From the IMG/VR virus record IMGVR_UViG_3300027985_000918, positions 248,001-312,000 of that record: a DNA stretch of 64,000 nt, one strand, 5' to 3'. Positions 9,928-20,100 of the stretch are shown here, piece after piece (within the stretch, counting starts at the first letter, position 1; each line of letters starts with the position of its first letter). Made by a program: the position numbers and the translations under genes. The notes under the pieces were generated by a model. It was not told where the DNA came from. It ran no database searches and saw nothing but the letters and a program-made list of their open reading frames with translations. This stretch comes from a virus.

Positions 9928-11085
9928 TCACTTAAGCATCCGACTGGCCTCTGCTGGACTCAGGCCGGTCGATTCAAGTCCAAGGAAGAGGCCGTTCGAG
10001 CCCATCAAGGCAACGACCTCGGGCACTGTGAAGATGGTGGTCAGGTTGATCGGCTCCGAGGATGCGTTCTGTACCCACACATCGATCAGAAACGTCGTAG
10101 GGTCCTGTTCATGCGGGAGGACCTGGATACTCAGAACCGAATACAGGCGCTCCTTAGGGGTCACTACCTGTACCTCGGACTGAGACTTCTGGAGGGCCTG
10201 GAACCTGGAGAGGGCTCGCCGGATGTCGTCCTGAAGGGCTGCGGCTACGTTGCCGAGGGCCTTGCTCCCAATTCGAGATCGGAGAGTAGTCCCGTACCAG
10301 TTATGGTACGGATTGGACCCCCGGTCCGTCAACAGAATCTTGAGCGCTGCCTGCTGGAGAAGATCCTCGTTGTCCAGAAAAATGGGGCTCCCATCAACGG
10401 AAAACCTGTAGTCGTTCTCTACATAGGTAGCCCGACAACGGAGGCACCGGCGGGCGGGAACCGAGTAGGTAACCTTGAGGATGGGATTAGACTTGAGAGC
10501 AGTGACGAACTTGGGCACCCGATTCGTGATGGTGTCCGGGCGGACCTCCAAGGTCCACCCTGGGAACAAATTTCTTCCCCTGGCAGACCTCTGCCGGCCA
10601 TTGATTCCGGAAGCACCAAACCCCAAAGAAACTGCTGCCGTCCCCGTCACCCTCACGTAGCTGTCGGGACCTACCCGAGTCGTATCCGAGATGAGCAAAT
10701 GACCCCCAATGTCCTCCACCAAGGCAGTCGTGCTGAGCAAACCGAGCTGAGCCAGGCGCTTGATTACCTGGCTAGCCTTCCAGCGGACCTTTCCCTTGAC
10801 CCCCAGTGTCCCAGTAAAGGTCCCACCCGGAGTCGTAATGGTGAGGGTATCCTCGTTCTCAGTCAGTGTGAAGGGACCGGACTCAGTAGAAAAGAGCTGG
10901 GCCACCGAAGACAAACCCGTCGAGGGAATGACCAAGCCGGGATCGTCGTTCACCATGATCCGAACCGTCCCCGCAGATGCGATAGGTTGACGGGTCTGCA
11001 AAGTCCGGCGGTCACCCCCCAGACGTACCACTTCCTCCACCGTCAGATGGGGGCACGGCCACGAAAGAGCATAGTCCTGGCTCAT
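9928..11085 (-). CDS. gp25/GpW-like baseplate wedge protein with N-terminal IN-like module
   Basis: 385 aa. The C-terminal half (about residues 225-350) matches the gp25-like fold: a helix with N-E-D-L-L-Q-Q-A, then RGSNPYHNWYGTTL, a helix with DDIRRALSRFQ, and strands with LYSVLSIQV and TFLIDVWV. The N-terminal half is an addition: residues about 69-160 look like the flagellin/hook IN module (T-L-T-I-T-T-P-G-G to AAVSLGFGASG). A C-x2-C pair (CLRC, near residue 210) could be half of a metal site. In contractile tails gp25 starts sheath polymerisation at the baseplate, and the order next to Baseplate_J is the usual one. Start ATG at 11085; the leader contains TATAGGC copy b. Confidence 0.75.
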   Translation of the reverse strand: MSQDYALSWPCPHLTVEEVVRLGGDRRTLQTRQPIASAGTVRIMVNDDPGLVIPSTGLSSVAQLFSTESGPFTLTENEDTLTITTPGGTFTGTLGVKGKVRWKASQVIKRLAQLGLLSTTALVEDIGGHLLISDTTRVGPDSYVRVTGTAAVSLGFGASGINGRQRSARGRNLFPGWTLEVRPDTITNRVPKFVTALKSNPILKVTYSVPARRCLRCRATYVENDYRFSVDGSPIFLDNEDLLQQAALKILLTDRGSNPYHNWYGTTLRSRIGSKALGNVAAALQDDIRRALSRFQALQKSQSEVQVVTPKERLYSVLSIQVLPHEQDPTTFLIDVWVQNASSEPINLTTIFTVPEVVALMGSNGLFLGLESTGLSPAEASRMLK

Positions 11086-11132
11086 TACGGGGTCCTCGGG
11101 GCTCCTAGTCTCCGCTTCACTTTACCGGGGCT

Positions 11133-11139
11133 TATAGGC
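11133..11139. promoter_or_regulatory. TATAGGC element, candidate promoter (copy b)
   Basis: The plus strand reads GGGGCTTATAGGCTGC in the divergent gap between the gp25-like gene (starts 11085, minus) and the DUF4419 gene (starts 11241, plus). It shares TATAGGC with copies at 4866, 46347 and 53697. Direction of action cannot be told from the sequence. Confidence 0.35.
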
Positions 11140-11162
11140 TGCGAACCGGGCCCCAAGCCTAA

Positions 11163-11195
11163 GGGTAGGTAACACCGAACCCTTAACGGGTAGGT
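11163..11195. repeat. GGGTAGGT direct repeat pair, possible operator
   Basis: Two copies of GGGTAGGT (11163-11170 and 11188-11195) are spaced 25 bases start to start in the same divergent gap. A 7-bp inverted repeat, TAAGGGT / ACCCTTA (11160-11166 and 11179-11185, 12-base loop), overlaps the first copy. They lie upstream of the plus-strand DUF4419 gene. An operator role is a guess. Confidence 0.25.
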
Positions 11196-11240
11196 GAGCA
11201 GGGCTAAGCGAAGAAACCTGCGAGCCTATCAGGAGGACCT

Positions 11241-12305
11241 GTGAGCTATACTTTTCAGGTGGGGGACTTCCCCATCGGTGAACACTTCAAGAGGAGCCGA
11301 CCCCCCATGCGCCATTGGCTAGCGGGTCGAGGGGATCACCGGGAACGTGACAGGAACTCGGTCCAGAGCAAGGTACAGGGGGTCACCCTCTACAGCTCCC
11401 CCACCGAAACCGTGGGCGGGACCAGCCCCTTGTTCCACACGCTGGGGTACGCCTTCAACAGCCACTGCCCGATGGTGCTCACCCCAGACTCGGTCTGGCT
11501 CACCATCCTCACCGGCCTCACCCACCACATCGACACAGACCCCGAAGGCCTGCGGACTCATTTCGTGAACTTCGAGGGGCGGCAAACGCTGACGTACCTC
11601 GCTGGGGGGGACCGCTTCTCCAAGGACTACCCAAACATCGTCATCCCCTACTTCGCAGAACAGCTCCAAGACTTCATCGGCAAGAAGGCCGACCTCATCG
11701 TCAACAACTTCAGCACCACGACGCCAGAGGACCGGGTCTCGTCCCAGGTGGCCCTCATGGGGGCCATGAAGCACTGGTTCGATTACAAGATGATGTTCTG
11801 CTGCAACCTCACCCGGATCACCGTCGAGGGGACCCCAGAGGACTGGGGCAACATCATCGACCGGGCCGGGGCCCTGACCGAGTTCGGCCTGGGGTGGTGG
11901 ACAGACCACCTGATCCCGATCCTCGACGAGATTCGCAAATCGGCGGAGGGCACCCCGAGCATCGAGTTCTGGAAGAACGCCTACCTCAAACACCGCAAGG
12001 GTTCGGGGAGCCAGTACGATGTGTCCGGCTGGATCAACGCCCTCTACCCCTACGTGGCGGGCACAAAGGGGAAGATGCGGCAGAACCCCTACGTGGACTG
12101 GCAGAAGGACCACGGGGGGCGCTACCCGGGCCTCGATTCCGACGATTTCCCGCTGGGGATCGTGAAAGCTCCGGTCGAAATCAACGACAACGGCCACGTC
12201 GTCCGGGCCGAGTTCGTCGGAGGCCTCGTGGGAGTCTCCATGGCGGACGACTTCACCGTGAAACCCGTCTCCGGAATCGCTCTCCAGGAATTGGAGGAAG
12301 CATGA
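11241..12305 (+). CDS. DUF4419 protein
   Basis: 354 aa, starting at GTG after a strong AGGAGG. The protein has the DUF4419 pattern: F-H-T-L-G-Y-A-F-N-S-H-C-P near the start, PDSVWLTILTGLTHHI, then F-V-N-F-E-G-R-Q-T-L, helical blocks with Trp-rich motifs (HWFDYKMMF, GLGWWTDHLIPIL), and the SGWINALYPYV motif near residue 265. The family is known from fungi and many bacteria and has no established biochemical function. It sits on the plus strand inside the minus-strand baseplate cluster and overlaps the next gene by ATGA, so the two form their own transcription unit. It may be a cargo gene acting in the host rather than a virion part. Confidence 0.75.
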   Translation: MSYTFQVGDFPIGEHFKRSRPPMRHWLAGRGDHRERDRNSVQSKVQGVTLYSSPTETVGGTSPLFHTLGYAFNSHCPMVLTPDSVWLTILTGLTHHIDTDPEGLRTHFVNFEGRQTLTYLAGGDRFSKDYPNIVIPYFAEQLQDFIGKKADLIVNNFSTTTPEDRVSSQVALMGAMKHWFDYKMMFCCNLTRITVEGTPEDWGNIIDRAGALTEFGLGWWTDHLIPILDEIRKSAEGTPSIEFWKNAYLKHRKGSGSQYDVSGWINALYPYVAGTKGKMRQNPYVDWQKDHGGRYPGLDSDDFPLGIVKAPVEINDNGHVVRAEFVGGLVGVSMADDFTVKPVSGIALQELEEA

Positions 12306-13024
12306 AACCTTCTGAACTGTATGCCCGTACCCCGTCCGCCGTGAGCTACAACCTATACTTGCTCAGCCGAGTCCTGGAGGAAGAGGGGCTGTACAACATC
12401 GACCCCGGGAGCAGAAACCAAAAACTCAGGAAGGTCGAGATCCGCATCTACAAGGACTTCGTCTTCGATGATCGTCGCACATGGACACTGCTCTCGGCCT
12501 TCTTCGAGGGGAAGCCCGTATTCATCCTCCAACAAGCAGGGAGAGAGGGGGGTGACCACACCGAGACATTCATCACCGACCGTGAGCAGTGGCTGGGGCT
12601 GATCTACTATGCCCGGTCCCTATGCCCCGAGGACGACAACCCGGTGTACGATCCAGAGGAGGACATCGAGAACTTGGACCAGTTCTATGGATGCTCCCTG
12701 AGCACTACCGACTGGGACGGGATCTCCCGCAGGGATATACTGTACTGGGCGGGGAATGGATTCTTCTCCGAAGGGACGCCCAAGTGGCTCAAGACTCTGA
12801 CGGGCCTTACCGGAGAGGCAGCCCTCCAGGGAAAACTGGGGAGCTACAGCCACCCCGAAGAACTCGTCTACCTGATCGGGGAGCACCTTGTCACCCTGTG
12901 CCCCACGAACACCACCTTCGTGGTGAAGGTGGACGGTGAGACCATCATCGAAAGGGCCTACCCCCTCTGGGAGGAGCTGCGGGAATACATCCGCTGCTCG
13001 GTCATCGAGTTCGCCTCGAAGTAA
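12302..13024 (+). CDS. Unknown protein coupled to the DUF4419 gene
   Basis: 240 aa, starting at ATG within the ATGA that ends the DUF4419 gene, with GGAGG six bases upstream. The sequence is acidic, soluble and mixed alpha/beta (KVEIRIYKDFVFDDRRTWTL, ILQQAGREGGDHTETF, EELVYLIGEHLVTLCP). No signal peptide, membrane segment or catalytic motif is seen. Its stop codon directly abuts the stop codon of the convergent gene at 13025, leaving no room for a terminator. The tight coupling suggests it works with the DUF4419 protein, for example as a partner or an antidote; this is inference only. Family not recognised. Confidence 0.7.
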   Translation: MKPSELYARTPSAVSYNLYLLSRVLEEEGLYNIDPGSRNQKLRKVEIRIYKDFVFDDRRTWTLLSAFFEGKPVFILQQAGREGGDHTETFITDREQWLGLIYYARSLCPEDDNPVYDPEEDIENLDQFYGCSLSTTDWDGISRRDILYWAGNGFFSEGTPKWLKTLTGLTGEAALQGKLGSYSHPEELVYLIGEHLVTLCPTNTTFVVKVDGETIIERAYPLWEELREYIRCSVIEFASK

Positions 13025-13903
13025 TCACCCTCCCAGGGGATCCCGGATCTCGTCGGTCACGTCTGCGAACGTGAAATCGAGAAACCCCACCTTCATACTG
13101 GACCGGAAGGCCCTAACCTGCTCGGGGCCCTCCAGATCGAACAGCAACTCGTAGAAGTCATTCACCAGGCTGGGCACCGTTAGCCCAGTCGAAAAGCGCT
13201 CCCCATCAAGGACTGGGAGGGCATCAAGACTCCCTCCGAAGGCCTGCATGAGAACCTGGTCCCGCTCCAAAGTGAGCTGCTCACGTAGGTCCATCTGCTT
13301 GATGATCCTCCATTCGAGGTCTTGCAACTTCTCCTTGATGGCCTGGTTTGCCCACTCCCTCATCTTGTTCATGGCCTTGGCAGTGGTGAGATCCGACTGG
13401 CTGACCCGCCCACCGAGACGTGCAGGGTAGTACCTATTCGTGTTCAGGTATCCCCCCTGGTGTCCCGTATACCCCGAGCCCCCCGTCTCGTGGGCAGGAT
13501 TGTTGGCCTCCACACTCCGAGGAGCCACCACACCACCGTGAGGGTAGGTGGTTCCAAGTCTAGGGGTCCCGTCGTCGGTCTGCCCCATCAACCGAGTCAT
13601 GTCCGGCATCCAGAACGGAGAGATATCCAGAGGGTTTCCTCCGTTGGCGATGTACGCCTGTACCAACTTTTCCAAAGTCGAATTGGGAGTCACGCTGACC
13701 CCCATCCGCTCTTCTGTGACAGCGTAGGACCCGTCTGGGTTCACTATCTGACGGTACTCCACCTGCACAAAGCCGATCCTCTCGATCTCTGCGTTCAGGG
13801 TGTTGATACGAGAAGCTACGTCCCGCCGCTCCCTCAGCAGCCATGAGCTGAACGCCCGGAAATATCCCGGGGGGAAGAACGACATTTTGGAGAAAGAGGC
13901 CAT
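13025..13903 (-). CDS. Virion structural protein, unknown (292 aa)
   Basis: The N-terminal 80 residues are helical (SSWLLRERRDVASRINTLNA), followed by a Pro/Gly/His-rich middle (YPHGGVVAPR, GYTGHQGGYLN) and a helical C-terminal part with KAMNKMREWANQAIKEKL and QMDLREQLTLERDQV that could form a coiled coil. It follows the 1013-aa gene by eight bases and belongs to the baseplate block. No family is recognised. A structural or assembly role is inferred from position. Confidence 0.6.
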   Translation of the reverse strand: MASFSKMSFFPPGYFRAFSSWLLRERRDVASRINTLNAEIERIGFVQVEYRQIVNPDGSYAVTEERMGVSVTPNSTLEKLVQAYIANGGNPLDISPFWMPDMTRLMGQTDDGTPRLGTTYPHGGVVAPRSVEANNPAHETGGSGYTGHQGGYLNTNRYYPARLGGRVSQSDLTTAKAMNKMREWANQAIKEKLQDLEWRIIKQMDLREQLTLERDQVLMQAFGGSLDALPVLDGERFSTGLTVPSLVNDFYELLFDLEGPEQVRAFRSSMKVGFLDFTFADVTDEIRDPLGG

Positions 13904-13911
13904 ATTTCACC

Positions 13912-16900
13912 TCACAAAACGTCCGGCTCATCGTCGGGGGGAGTGGGATCCAGTTCGGGCAGATTCTCCAAACCGAACACTGGGATCGGCTGATTGAACG
14001 ACGTAGACTGGTAGGGGTTGCTCGACCCATCGTCCAATTGCAAAAGCTCAACCAAGAAGGAAGGGACCAGAGGGGCCACGATGGCGACCCCGCCCCCGTA
14101 GGACAAAGAACTGTCCGAAGGCTTGTTGTCTGCCGTGATGAACTTCTGGAGGATGCCGTCAGTCCCAGAGGCGGACAGCAACAGGGCGGAGCACTGGGGG
14201 AGGCCAATCGAGAACCCAAGGATGCTTTGGATGAGAGAGTTGACCCGCCGGATCAAGTTCTGAAGCTCGATGATGCGGTCCTCGACGAACTCGATGTACC
14301 TGAGGATGGACTCGATGATGCCCTTGCTGGCCTCCGACAGAGCGTCAAGCCACTGCTGGAGGGTGTCGAAAAAGTTGTCTAGCCCCGGGAGGGTGTCCAA
14401 AAACCGAAGGGCAATCCACTCCCCATCCTGCGGAGGGCGGAGAGCTACTGCTGAGGCTACCCCGAGCACCAAAGCAGACTGGCTATACAGAATGCCGTCG
14501 TCATACTGCCTAAACAAGGTTCGACAGAAGTGAGCGCCCGCCAGGGCGGGGTCTACATCCGAAACCTGCTTGTCTTGAGCGGCCACCCGCATGGTGGAGG
14601 CATTGAAATAGAACACCGGAGACATGTCCGCAGAGCCCTGCTTCCTTGTCTGCCCCCGAAGGGCCTGCATGTAAGACACGACCTCCGATGGGATCCGAAT
14701 ACCCCCATCCTCTTGGATGTACCTCTCATAGAACATGCGAATGCTCGGAGAGGACTCTGCCAGCACTCCCAGTACCTGCTCGGCCGGGATCTCAACCTCG
14801 TAGTCCCACCCCTGAATGGAAGAGGGGTCCACCTCAATGAAATCCCCACGGCGCCCCCGGATGAGGGGATTCTGCGGGGTTAGCTTCAATACCGCCTCGA
14901 CCAACTCTTCTGGGACTTCCATGCTGTAGAGGTTCGGGGCGAACCCCAGCTCCCTCCAGACCCCCGGGGAAGGGGCAGGAATATCACTTAGGTCGGGGTG
15001 CAGGGGCTCTTTCCCCAGCTCTTCCTCCAAGCTGTTAATTTCGTCAATCAGGTCTCGGGTATCCGAGTCGTCGGCAGCCTCGAACATCTCCACCAAACGG
15101 TAGTCCGTGCTCAAGGCATCGAGCCGCTCGTTCTCCGAGGTGATAGCGTCTGCTCCGGGTTCCTCCCCGGCAGCTCTGAGAACGTCGAGAATGGTCGCAG
15201 ACCTCAGCTCGATGGTGTTCTGGGCGATGAACTCGTGGAGGTCAGGCCGAGCCCCGATCTGGTCCATCAAGTCCTTGGCATACCTTCGGCATCGCTCCAA
15301 AAGGTCCTGGCGGAATGCCTGAGGGCTCTGCCCCTTCTTCTCGATGTACGCCTTGAACCCTTCTCCCGGAAACATACGGTCGAGGATTCCTTTGTAGGGT
15401 TCCAGCGACGTAGGGATCAGAGCGACCCCGGGAACCATGAACTGGTGTTGCTTCGCCAGCTCCTTTTGGTCTTCCGGAAGCCCCTCCACCTCGTCGATGA
15501 GGGGAAGGTCTGACCGGCTCAGACAGAGAACCAAGAGAGCCGTGGTGACAGCGTCCAGGAACTCCTTTGTGTTGACGTTGGGGAGGGTAGCCTTGAAAGC
15601 AGGGCTCCATGCCGACTTCTCGGCGTTCTTCTCTTGGGGAACTCGGAACAGCCCTCCGGGGTCATTGCCTAGATCCTGCACCTTGTCGAAGTCGAGGGCA
15701 TACCCAGGGAAGGTACGAGACCCTTCCACGGTGTTCGCCAGAGCTTCCTCATCGAGAACCGAAGCGATACGAATGTAGTAGGTGTTGGCCTTGCCGAGAT
15801 CTTTGACCGTCACCTGCCCATCCGAACCCACCCTGAACTCTGCCTGGTGGGGCAGGTCCTCGTACTCGATGACGAGGCTGTATTCCTCGTTCGCCCAGGA
15901 GGCGAGCATGGACCCAGGGACAGCAAACGTCCGCTGGAGATAGTATGTGTCACCCTCCCGCAGTTGAGCGAGATCGATGACCTCCCCAGAGGCTCGGCTC
16001 TTGAGGCCATACACCGCAGTCAGGCCATCCTTGAACTGGTTGAGTCCTGCCACAACCCTGTTCCAGGAATGCCTCTCCACAGCCCCCGCCAGGAGGTCTT
16101 TGCCCCCATACAGAATGTAGGGCTGGCCGTTGCGGTCGAGTACCGTTCCCGCTTCTCGACGGGAACGCCGCTCAGACTCCCCGCTCTCCGGCTCCTTTTT
16201 CTTGGCGTCGTTCTCAGGACGATTGAATGCCAGAGGGATACCCTCTTCCCGAGTCCCGATGGTCACCAGGAAACCCGCAGGACCCACCGGAGAGAAAGGG
16301 TTAAAAGAAGACTTGCTCGAAGTAGGCTGGACCTTCCAGGTGACCTTCATCTTCTCGGGAGGGCCGGCCTCAATCCGCACCAGGTTCTCCAGGGCGTCGA
16401 AGACGTTCCCATTAGCCTGGTTGCCATGCTGGATGCCCGTTACCACCGGGACCGGGGGGGACCCGGAGGGGTTGAAGCTCTGGTTGAACATATCCAGGAG
16501 CTGGCGAACGAACTGAACCAGTCGGGAGATCCCCGAGAAATCCACCGACAAGTAGAAGAAAGCGGCGAACACCTCCACCGCTGAGGACACATCTGGGCGG
16601 GTGGGGTCCGTGAAATCGGTCATCCGGGCGACCATCCGCCGCTCGTACTCGGTGAACCCTCCCCGCAGGTCATCGTAGGGATGCTCCAGCAGAGCCCAGT
16701 CCCCCGTGATGTAGATCCCCAAATCCTTCAAGTTGTCAAGCAGGGCGTTGATCTGGTCGATGACGGCCTGCACCAAGGCGGCGAGGGGATCCAGGAAACC
16801 GACGGCAAACGCTTTGATGAGCTGAAGAGCTTCCAAAGCGATGTCCAGGAACGCCAGCAGAAACTCTGCGATGCTGTTGATCGCCTCCCGCACGTCTGTC

Positions 16901-16953
16901 AGGAAGTCCGGCAGCTCGAAGCTGATCGTCCCCCATTCCCCGAACCCCGCCAT
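13912..16953 (-). CDS. Large baseplate/tail protein with helical ends (1013 aa)
   Basis: The ATG overlaps the TAA of the upstream gene (TAATG), and GGAGG stands eight bases ahead. Residues 1-90 form long hydrophobic amphipathic helices (FLLAFLDIALEALQLIKAF, AVIDQINALLDNL). A similar pair returns near residues 880-940 (FFDTLQQWLDALSEASKGII, IIELQNLIRRVNSLIQSIL). Between them are fibronectin-like strands (M-K-V-T-W-K-V near residue 220; Y-Y-I-R-I-A-S near 385) and a mainly helical region. The Phe/Leu-rich helices are not clean transmembrane spans; they may insert or pack during tail contraction. It sits between the 3900-aa protein and the gp25/J genes. No family is recognised. Confidence 0.6.
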   Translation of the reverse strand: MAGFGEWGTISFELPDFLTDVREAINSIAEFLLAFLDIALEALQLIKAFAVGFLDPLAALVQAVIDQINALLDNLKDLGIYITGDWALLEHPYDDLRGGFTEYERRMVARMTDFTDPTRPDVSSAVEVFAAFFYLSVDFSGISRLVQFVRQLLDMFNQSFNPSGSPPVPVVTGIQHGNQANGNVFDALENLVRIEAGPPEKMKVTWKVQPTSSKSSFNPFSPVGPAGFLVTIGTREEGIPLAFNRPENDAKKKEPESGESERRSRREAGTVLDRNGQPYILYGGKDLLAGAVERHSWNRVVAGLNQFKDGLTAVYGLKSRASGEVIDLAQLREGDTYYLQRTFAVPGSMLASWANEEYSLVIEYEDLPHQAEFRVGSDGQVTVKDLGKANTYYIRIASVLDEEALANTVEGSRTFPGYALDFDKVQDLGNDPGGLFRVPQEKNAEKSAWSPAFKATLPNVNTKEFLDAVTTALLVLCLSRSDLPLIDEVEGLPEDQKELAKQHQFMVPGVALIPTSLEPYKGILDRMFPGEGFKAYIEKKGQSPQAFRQDLLERCRRYAKDLMDQIGARPDLHEFIAQNTIELRSATILDVLRAAGEEPGADAITSENERLDALSTDYRLVEMFEAADDSDTRDLIDEINSLEEELGKEPLHPDLSDIPAPSPGVWRELGFAPNLYSMEVPEELVEAVLKLTPQNPLIRGRRGDFIEVDPSSIQGWDYEVEIPAEQVLGVLAESSPSIRMFYERYIQEDGGIRIPSEVVSYMQALRGQTRKQGSADMSPVFYFNASTMRVAAQDKQVSDVDPALAGAHFCRTLFRQYDDGILYSQSALVLGVASAVALRPPQDGEWIALRFLDTLPGLDNFFDTLQQWLDALSEASKGIIESILRYIEFVEDRIIELQNLIRRVNSLIQSILGFSIGLPQCSALLLSASGTDGILQKFITADNKPSDSSLSYGGGVAIVAPLVPSFLVELLQLDDGSSNPYQSTSFNQPIPVFGLENLPELDPTPPDDEPDVL

Positions 16954-17189
16954 TAGCTACCTCCCCCGTGCTTAATCAGGGCGAGCTTCTGCAAGGCCTC
17001 AGCCTTCTTGCCTTCCCACTCTGCGAGCTGCTGCTCCAGGATGCTGCGAAGGCTAAGGAGTGCCCGAGCCTGCTCGGTGGCAAATGCTGGACGAAACGTA
17101 GTCCCCCCACCGGCATCCCCCCAGGCCCCAGCCTTCCGGCCAATCTTCTCCAACTCCTGCCGAGCCTCTTCGGGTGTCAACGGTTTCAT
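16953..17189 (-). CDS. Small coiled-coil protein (78 aa)
   Basis: It starts with MKPLTPEEARQEL, overlaps the end of the 3900-aa gene by ATGA, and its TAA overlaps the start of the 1013-aa gene (TAATG). The C-terminal half (SLRSILEQQLAEWEGKKAEA) predicts one long helix, probably a coiled coil. Tight coupling on both sides suggests a chaperone or small baseplate subunit for one of the two large neighbours. Confidence 0.65.
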   Translation of the reverse strand: MKPLTPEEARQELEKIGRKAGAWGDAGGGTTFRPAFATEQARALLSLRSILEQQLAEWEGKKAEALQKLALIKHGGGS

Positions 17190-20100
17190 GAAGCGTTCTC
17201 CACAGATTCTTCGAGCCGGGCTACCCGCTCCGCCTCGGCCAGTCTCTTCGGAAGCTCTTCGTCGAAAAGGTCGATCCGCTGAAGAGTACCCCGTACCGTA
17301 TCAGTCCGATAGGCCAGCCAAGCGTAACGGGTAGGCCGGAACCTGTCCTCAATGTCCAGGACAATGTCCACCCTTTCTGGCAACACGGGCCTCACCGAGC
17401 TACCCCCATTGGCATCGGCCGAGAACGAGGTGTAGGCCCCCACCGGCTGGGCCAGGTCCACGTCTCCCGCCGTCGGGAAAGGGTTGACACCGTCGTAAGT
17501 CCTGCATCCGATGTTGGTGTCCGGCATCAACGAATCCAGGCGGCGATCTAGGACCCAGAATCGACGGTCCAAAATCGACAGGCAGTCCTCGGAGTTCAGA
17601 TACGGGGAGATGTTGACCTGCCCGATCAGACTCGTCACCGATACATTACCGAGCACCCCCAACCCGTCGAGAGGATCATTCGGGAGACCCACATCATGGG
17701 CGTGTAGCTCGTTCTGGAAGTCCCAGTAAGTACCATCCTTGCGCCCGCCCATGATAGACCGAAGCTCCTGAATCCAGGACAGAACCCGCTCCCGGTTCAT
17801 CAACACTAGGTCCACGGCCTCATCTGAGAAGAGCTGGCTCGGGCGGATGATGCGGTAAGAGAACGGGCGGATGGAGTGTGTATCCCCTGTGTAGGTCTCG
17901 TACCCCCCGATGGTTTCCCGCACCTTCGTCGGACGGAGATCCATCTGCCCCTCTCGGCCGTCGCCCGTCAGAGCCGAACCCGAGATGGTCGGAAGGATGG
18001 AGTACCCGAGGATCGGCTGGTAAGTGGCGTTCTCCGGAAACACCACATCCGTCGTAGTCCCCCCCACACGGGCTCCGGCCAATGTGCATGTCCCGTCCAC
18101 AACAAGGGTGGCCCCGTCGATGTCGGTGACCCGATAGAATCCCCGGTTGTCGTCCAGAATGTTGGGCTCACCCGGGTCGTATCCCGTCCTCTGAGGCCCC
18201 CCCGAGATGTAGGCCCCCACATCCCCGATGGGCCGTGCTCCCCGTTCGCCGGACTGGGGGATCTTGGGAGTCGGGTCGAGGATAACAATGTCCCCTCGGA
18301 GTACCCCCTTACTGGCCCAGCTTCCGGTGTTCTTGTCATCCCGCATTCGGTTGACCACCGAATCGTAGTCTGCCGTGACCGCCTCCACGTACCCACCTCT
18401 CTCAGTGGCATAGTCGGCATCGGTCCGGGTGACCTCCTTGAACGTGATCAGTTCCAGAAGCTGCTCGGCGCTCTGCTCGTGGGGAACCGGGGCCTGTCGG
18501 AGCCAGATCTCGAACCGCATACCCCCGTTAGCCTCCAAAGTGGCCTTCGGGGTCTGGAGGCCAGGGGCCTCCAGCTTCAGCTCAACCTCAGACAGCACCC
18601 CCACAATGGGAACCTGCTCGATGAGTGCCCCATCCTCATCCAAAAGGCGGAACATGTCCCCAGCATGGATGTTCACGTCGACACTGTTGAACGGCCCGAG
18701 GTTGGTACCCAAGAGTCCCGTCTCACCTCCGTTCCACACGTCCGGGGCCAGGGGGGCCGTGACGACATCGGCATTGTACGTCATGCCGAAGCCGTCCGCT
18801 TCTACCAAGCCGAACTGCTTGGCCGTCGTGCTGTAGGTTGTGATCCTACCTCGCCGAATCTCATAGGCGTACCGGAGGGGACCGAACTGATCCCCCAGGT
18901 CGTTGAACAGCCGATGGAACCGCCGGATACGGCGAACCTCGAACTGCACCGATTCAGGATTGGCATAGGGTACCCCGCTAGAGTTGTAGTCCGAGAAGTC
19001 CCTCACCCCCACCAAGGGGTAAGGGGCTGCCGTCCTCTCCACCAGGCGGGCCTGAGTGAAGCTGTAGGAATTGACGGGGGTCGGGAAACTCGGCTCCAAG
19101 AAGATGCCGCTCTGCGCCCAGAACCCCGGAGTTGGGCCTGTGGGATCTCCCAGGTACACCACCGTGTTGGGAAGCAAAGCTGCCACCCACTGCCCCGCCG
19201 AATGCCCCAGCGGGTCGTAGATGCTCCCCCAATCCAGATCCGGGACCGCCGACAAGTCGATGCTGCCCGCCACATGGGCGTACACCACAGGATCAGCATC
19301 GGCGTGGAACTGGTTGGCGGACACTCGGGCAGCCTCAGCTACCTCGATGGCTCCACCGCCACCCACATCCGTGATCTGCCCAGCAGTAGCGTCGTAGGTG
19401 ACGACAGCTCCGCCTGGTCCCTCGAAAGTCACCAGGCGGAACCCGTGGATGACCTCCTGAAGAGCGGTGAGGCTATGATGCCCAACCACGCTGGAGCTAT
19501 CTGGGAGGCCATTCCCCCGCACATCCACCGTCAGGGAATCGTGGCCGGCAACCATAAGCCCAGTGGTGTTGACCAGGTCCGTAGCGGCCACGGGAGTCCC
19601 TGTGGCATCCCGCAGATCATTGAGGGTGAACGTGGTAGGGGTCTTGAACGTGATGTTGCCAGACCACAGTGCCTGGGCGTACTCCGCCGCAGTAGCTGCC
19701 GACAGCTTCGTCAAGTCCCGGCAGATGAACACCCGGTTCCCTACCCCAGGGAACCTGGACGTGGAAGTGACGGTCAGCACCCCCGTGCCGGAATCCCAGC
19801 CCACCACCCGGGGGTACACCTCGGTGATCCACCCGCTGCCGCCCCCCGCCGTACAGGACAGCGTAACCTGGAGGACGTGGTTGATGGCGTCGTTCTCACC
19901 CACGGCGTGCTTGACCAGGTACGTCCCCGCTTTCGTACAGGCCCGGTGAGTGCCATCGTTGGACCGCTTGACGACCAAAACATCACCGGGCTCCACTCGG
20001 GCGAGGGCACCACTGTTGATGGTCGGGTCCATGACCCGCCCTTCAACCAGGGTGAACTGGACAGCAGAGAGGTCGGCGTTGTTCTCCGACTCCATGAACC

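Noticed and set aside
11319-12197. Minus-strand frame of 292 codons opposite the DUF4419 gene
   Set aside because: The plus-strand frame has a family match and a strong ribosome binding site; the antisense frame has Val/Asp/Pro-biased composition typical of a shadow.
11894-12301. Extension upstream of the 240-aa gene coupled to DUF4419
   Set aside because: It would run out of frame through the DUF4419 gene; the ATGA overlap at 12302 with GGAGG is the natural start.
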